Positions 63,450-64,000 of a stretch of 64,000 nucleotides of DNA are shown here, one piece after another. The first letter of the stretch is position 1. Each line of letters starts with the position of its first letter. Under the pieces are notes generated by a model. It saw only the letters and a program-made list of their open reading frames with translations, was not told the DNA's origin and made no database searches. Source of the DNA: Candidatus Phycosocius bacilliformis (GTDB lineage: Bacteria > Pseudomonadota > Alphaproteobacteria > Caulobacterales > Aquidulcibacteraceae); assembly GCF_003112735.1 (NCBI RefSeq), contig NZ_BFBR01000001.1, positions 1-64,000 of the forward strand, given 5' to 3'. Made by a program: the position numbers and the translations under genes.

Positions 63450-64000
63450 CAGCGGATCGCCTTCTCGTCCAGGACGGTGAGTGGCTCTGTCGGCATGCTC
63501 ACCGCCGGTGCCCAAGACGGCCCAAAGGTTGGGGTTTTAAAGGGACCAAGAGTCTCAACCGGAAGCTCACCGGGGAACCGTTCCTCCTCGGTGCAGTCGG
63601 CAATGACCACATCCATCTCGGCCTTGGCTTTCTTCCAGCCCTCGATGATGCGGGTTGCCTCGCTCAAGGCCTTGATCTGCTTGATGCAATCCTCAAGGCC
63701 GGTATGGGATTTCGCCGCGTCGCGTTCGACCTTCACGCCTGCGAGCTCAAGTCGGTCGCGTGTGCATCTTGCCTTCAAATAGCCCCACGGCACCAAATCT
63801 TTCAGCCCAACCTCAATGCCAAAGCGAATGATCAACTCACGCAGAATGGGCTCATCAAACGTCGCCCCATGGCACCAAAGCCGCATGTCTGGGTGGCTCC
63901 AGTCAAAAGCGCGGATCAGGGCCATGATCACCTCGCCCACGGGTTTGGGGTCGCGCGTCATCGCCTCTTGAATGTTGGCCGGCAAAGCCTGCAGCCAAAC
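63449..64000 (-). CDS. 3'-5' exonuclease, RNase H fold (partial)
   Basis: The frame is open through the right edge, so the N-terminus is missing. Seen: MRLWCHGATFDEPILRELIIRFGIEV with the Asp of the second DEDD motif, and SHTGLEDCIKQIKALSEA as the third motif region, characteristic of phage 3'-5' exonucleases of the Rv2179c-like/DUF5051 type. The first acidic motif would be off-window. It ends with a long tail (TFGPSWAPAVSMPTEPLTVL). Confidence 0.75.
   Translation of the reverse strand, partial: VWLQALPANIQEAMTRDPKPVGEVIMALIRAFDWSHPDMRLWCHGATFDEPILRELIIRFGIEVGLKDLVPWGYLKARCTRDRLELAGVKVERDAAKSHTGLEDCIKQIKALSEATRIIEGWKKAKAEMDVVIADCTEEERFPGELPVETLGPFKTPTFGPSWAPAVSMPTEPLTVLDEKAIR

Overview
The window looks like chromosome of an alphaproteobacterium of the Caulobacterales/Hyphomonadaceae type. 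The grounds are a dnaG-rpoD pair, an aa3 cytochrome oxidase locus in the order ctaC-ctaD-ctaB-coxF-ctaG-ctaE followed by DUF983-SURF1-thrC-M16 peptidase-acetyltransferase, and a chemotaxis cluster in the Caulobacter order mcp-cheX-cheYI-cheA-cheW-cheR-cheB-cheYII-cheD-cheU-cheYIII-cheE. The genus cannot be fixed from sequence reading alone.

Layout. 1-5.4 kb: small housekeeping genes (a clipped hypothetical protein, a TIGR02466-type oxygenase, ArfB ribosome rescue factor, cold-shock protein, exported esterase, cupin/JmjC-like protein and FemAB-like acetyltransferase). 5.4-9.5 kb: rpoD and dnaG. 9.6-12.1 kb: DUF2147, a peroxiredoxin, YqgE/AlgH and a RimJ-like acetyltransferase. 12.1-21.9 kb: one long minus-strand run holding an M16 peptidase, threonine synthase and the cytochrome c oxidase structural and assembly genes, punctuated by two clear terminator-like hairpins. 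22.3-30.3 kb: tldD, a repeat-rich intergenic block, an MscS channel, an isochorismatase-fold amidohydrolase, a DUF885 protein, a polysaccharide-deacetylase/PuuE-like protein, an acetyltransferase and a lipoprotein. 30.3-35.6 kb: DUF2794, PhoD phosphatase, and serA and serC for serine synthesis. 36-41.1 kb: an AraC-type regulator overlapping an S41-like protease, then two adjacent photolyase/cryptochrome-family genes. 41.1-44.1 kb: ahpD and ahpC peroxide defence genes and an OprB-type porin. 44.1-55.5 kb: the 12-gene chemotaxis operon and a convergent second chemoreceptor gene. 56.0-57.3 kb: a TadG-like protein with a VWA domain.

A tRNA-Gly gene at 57.3 kb marks a sharp change. To its right lies a minus-strand array typical of a prophage or integrative element that runs off the window end: tyrosine recombinase, three tiny translationally coupled genes, DUF551-like protein, DNA-methyltransferase-like protein, Gp37/Gp68 (DUF5131) protein, ASCH-like protein, HD phosphohydrolase, one-TM microprotein, GapR-like DUF2312 protein, a small hypothetical protein and a 3'-5' exonuclease. 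Nearly all of its genes are joined by stop/start overlaps.

The strongest unusual signals are: (i) a three-copy tandem array of ~123-bp double-hairpin (REP/BIME-like) units at 23.75-24.09 kb, with inverted or decayed relatives at 5.3, 26.1 and 35.8 kb; (ii) a ~210-bp multi-hairpin inverted repeat directly after that array; (iii) a photolyase-like protein whose FAD-binding half precedes its Rossmann-like half, next to a canonical family member; (iv) the modification/phosphohydrolase gene set and the GapR homologue in the integrated element, which abuts the 5' rather than the 3' side of the tRNA. No CRISPR array, rRNA or insertion sequence was seen.
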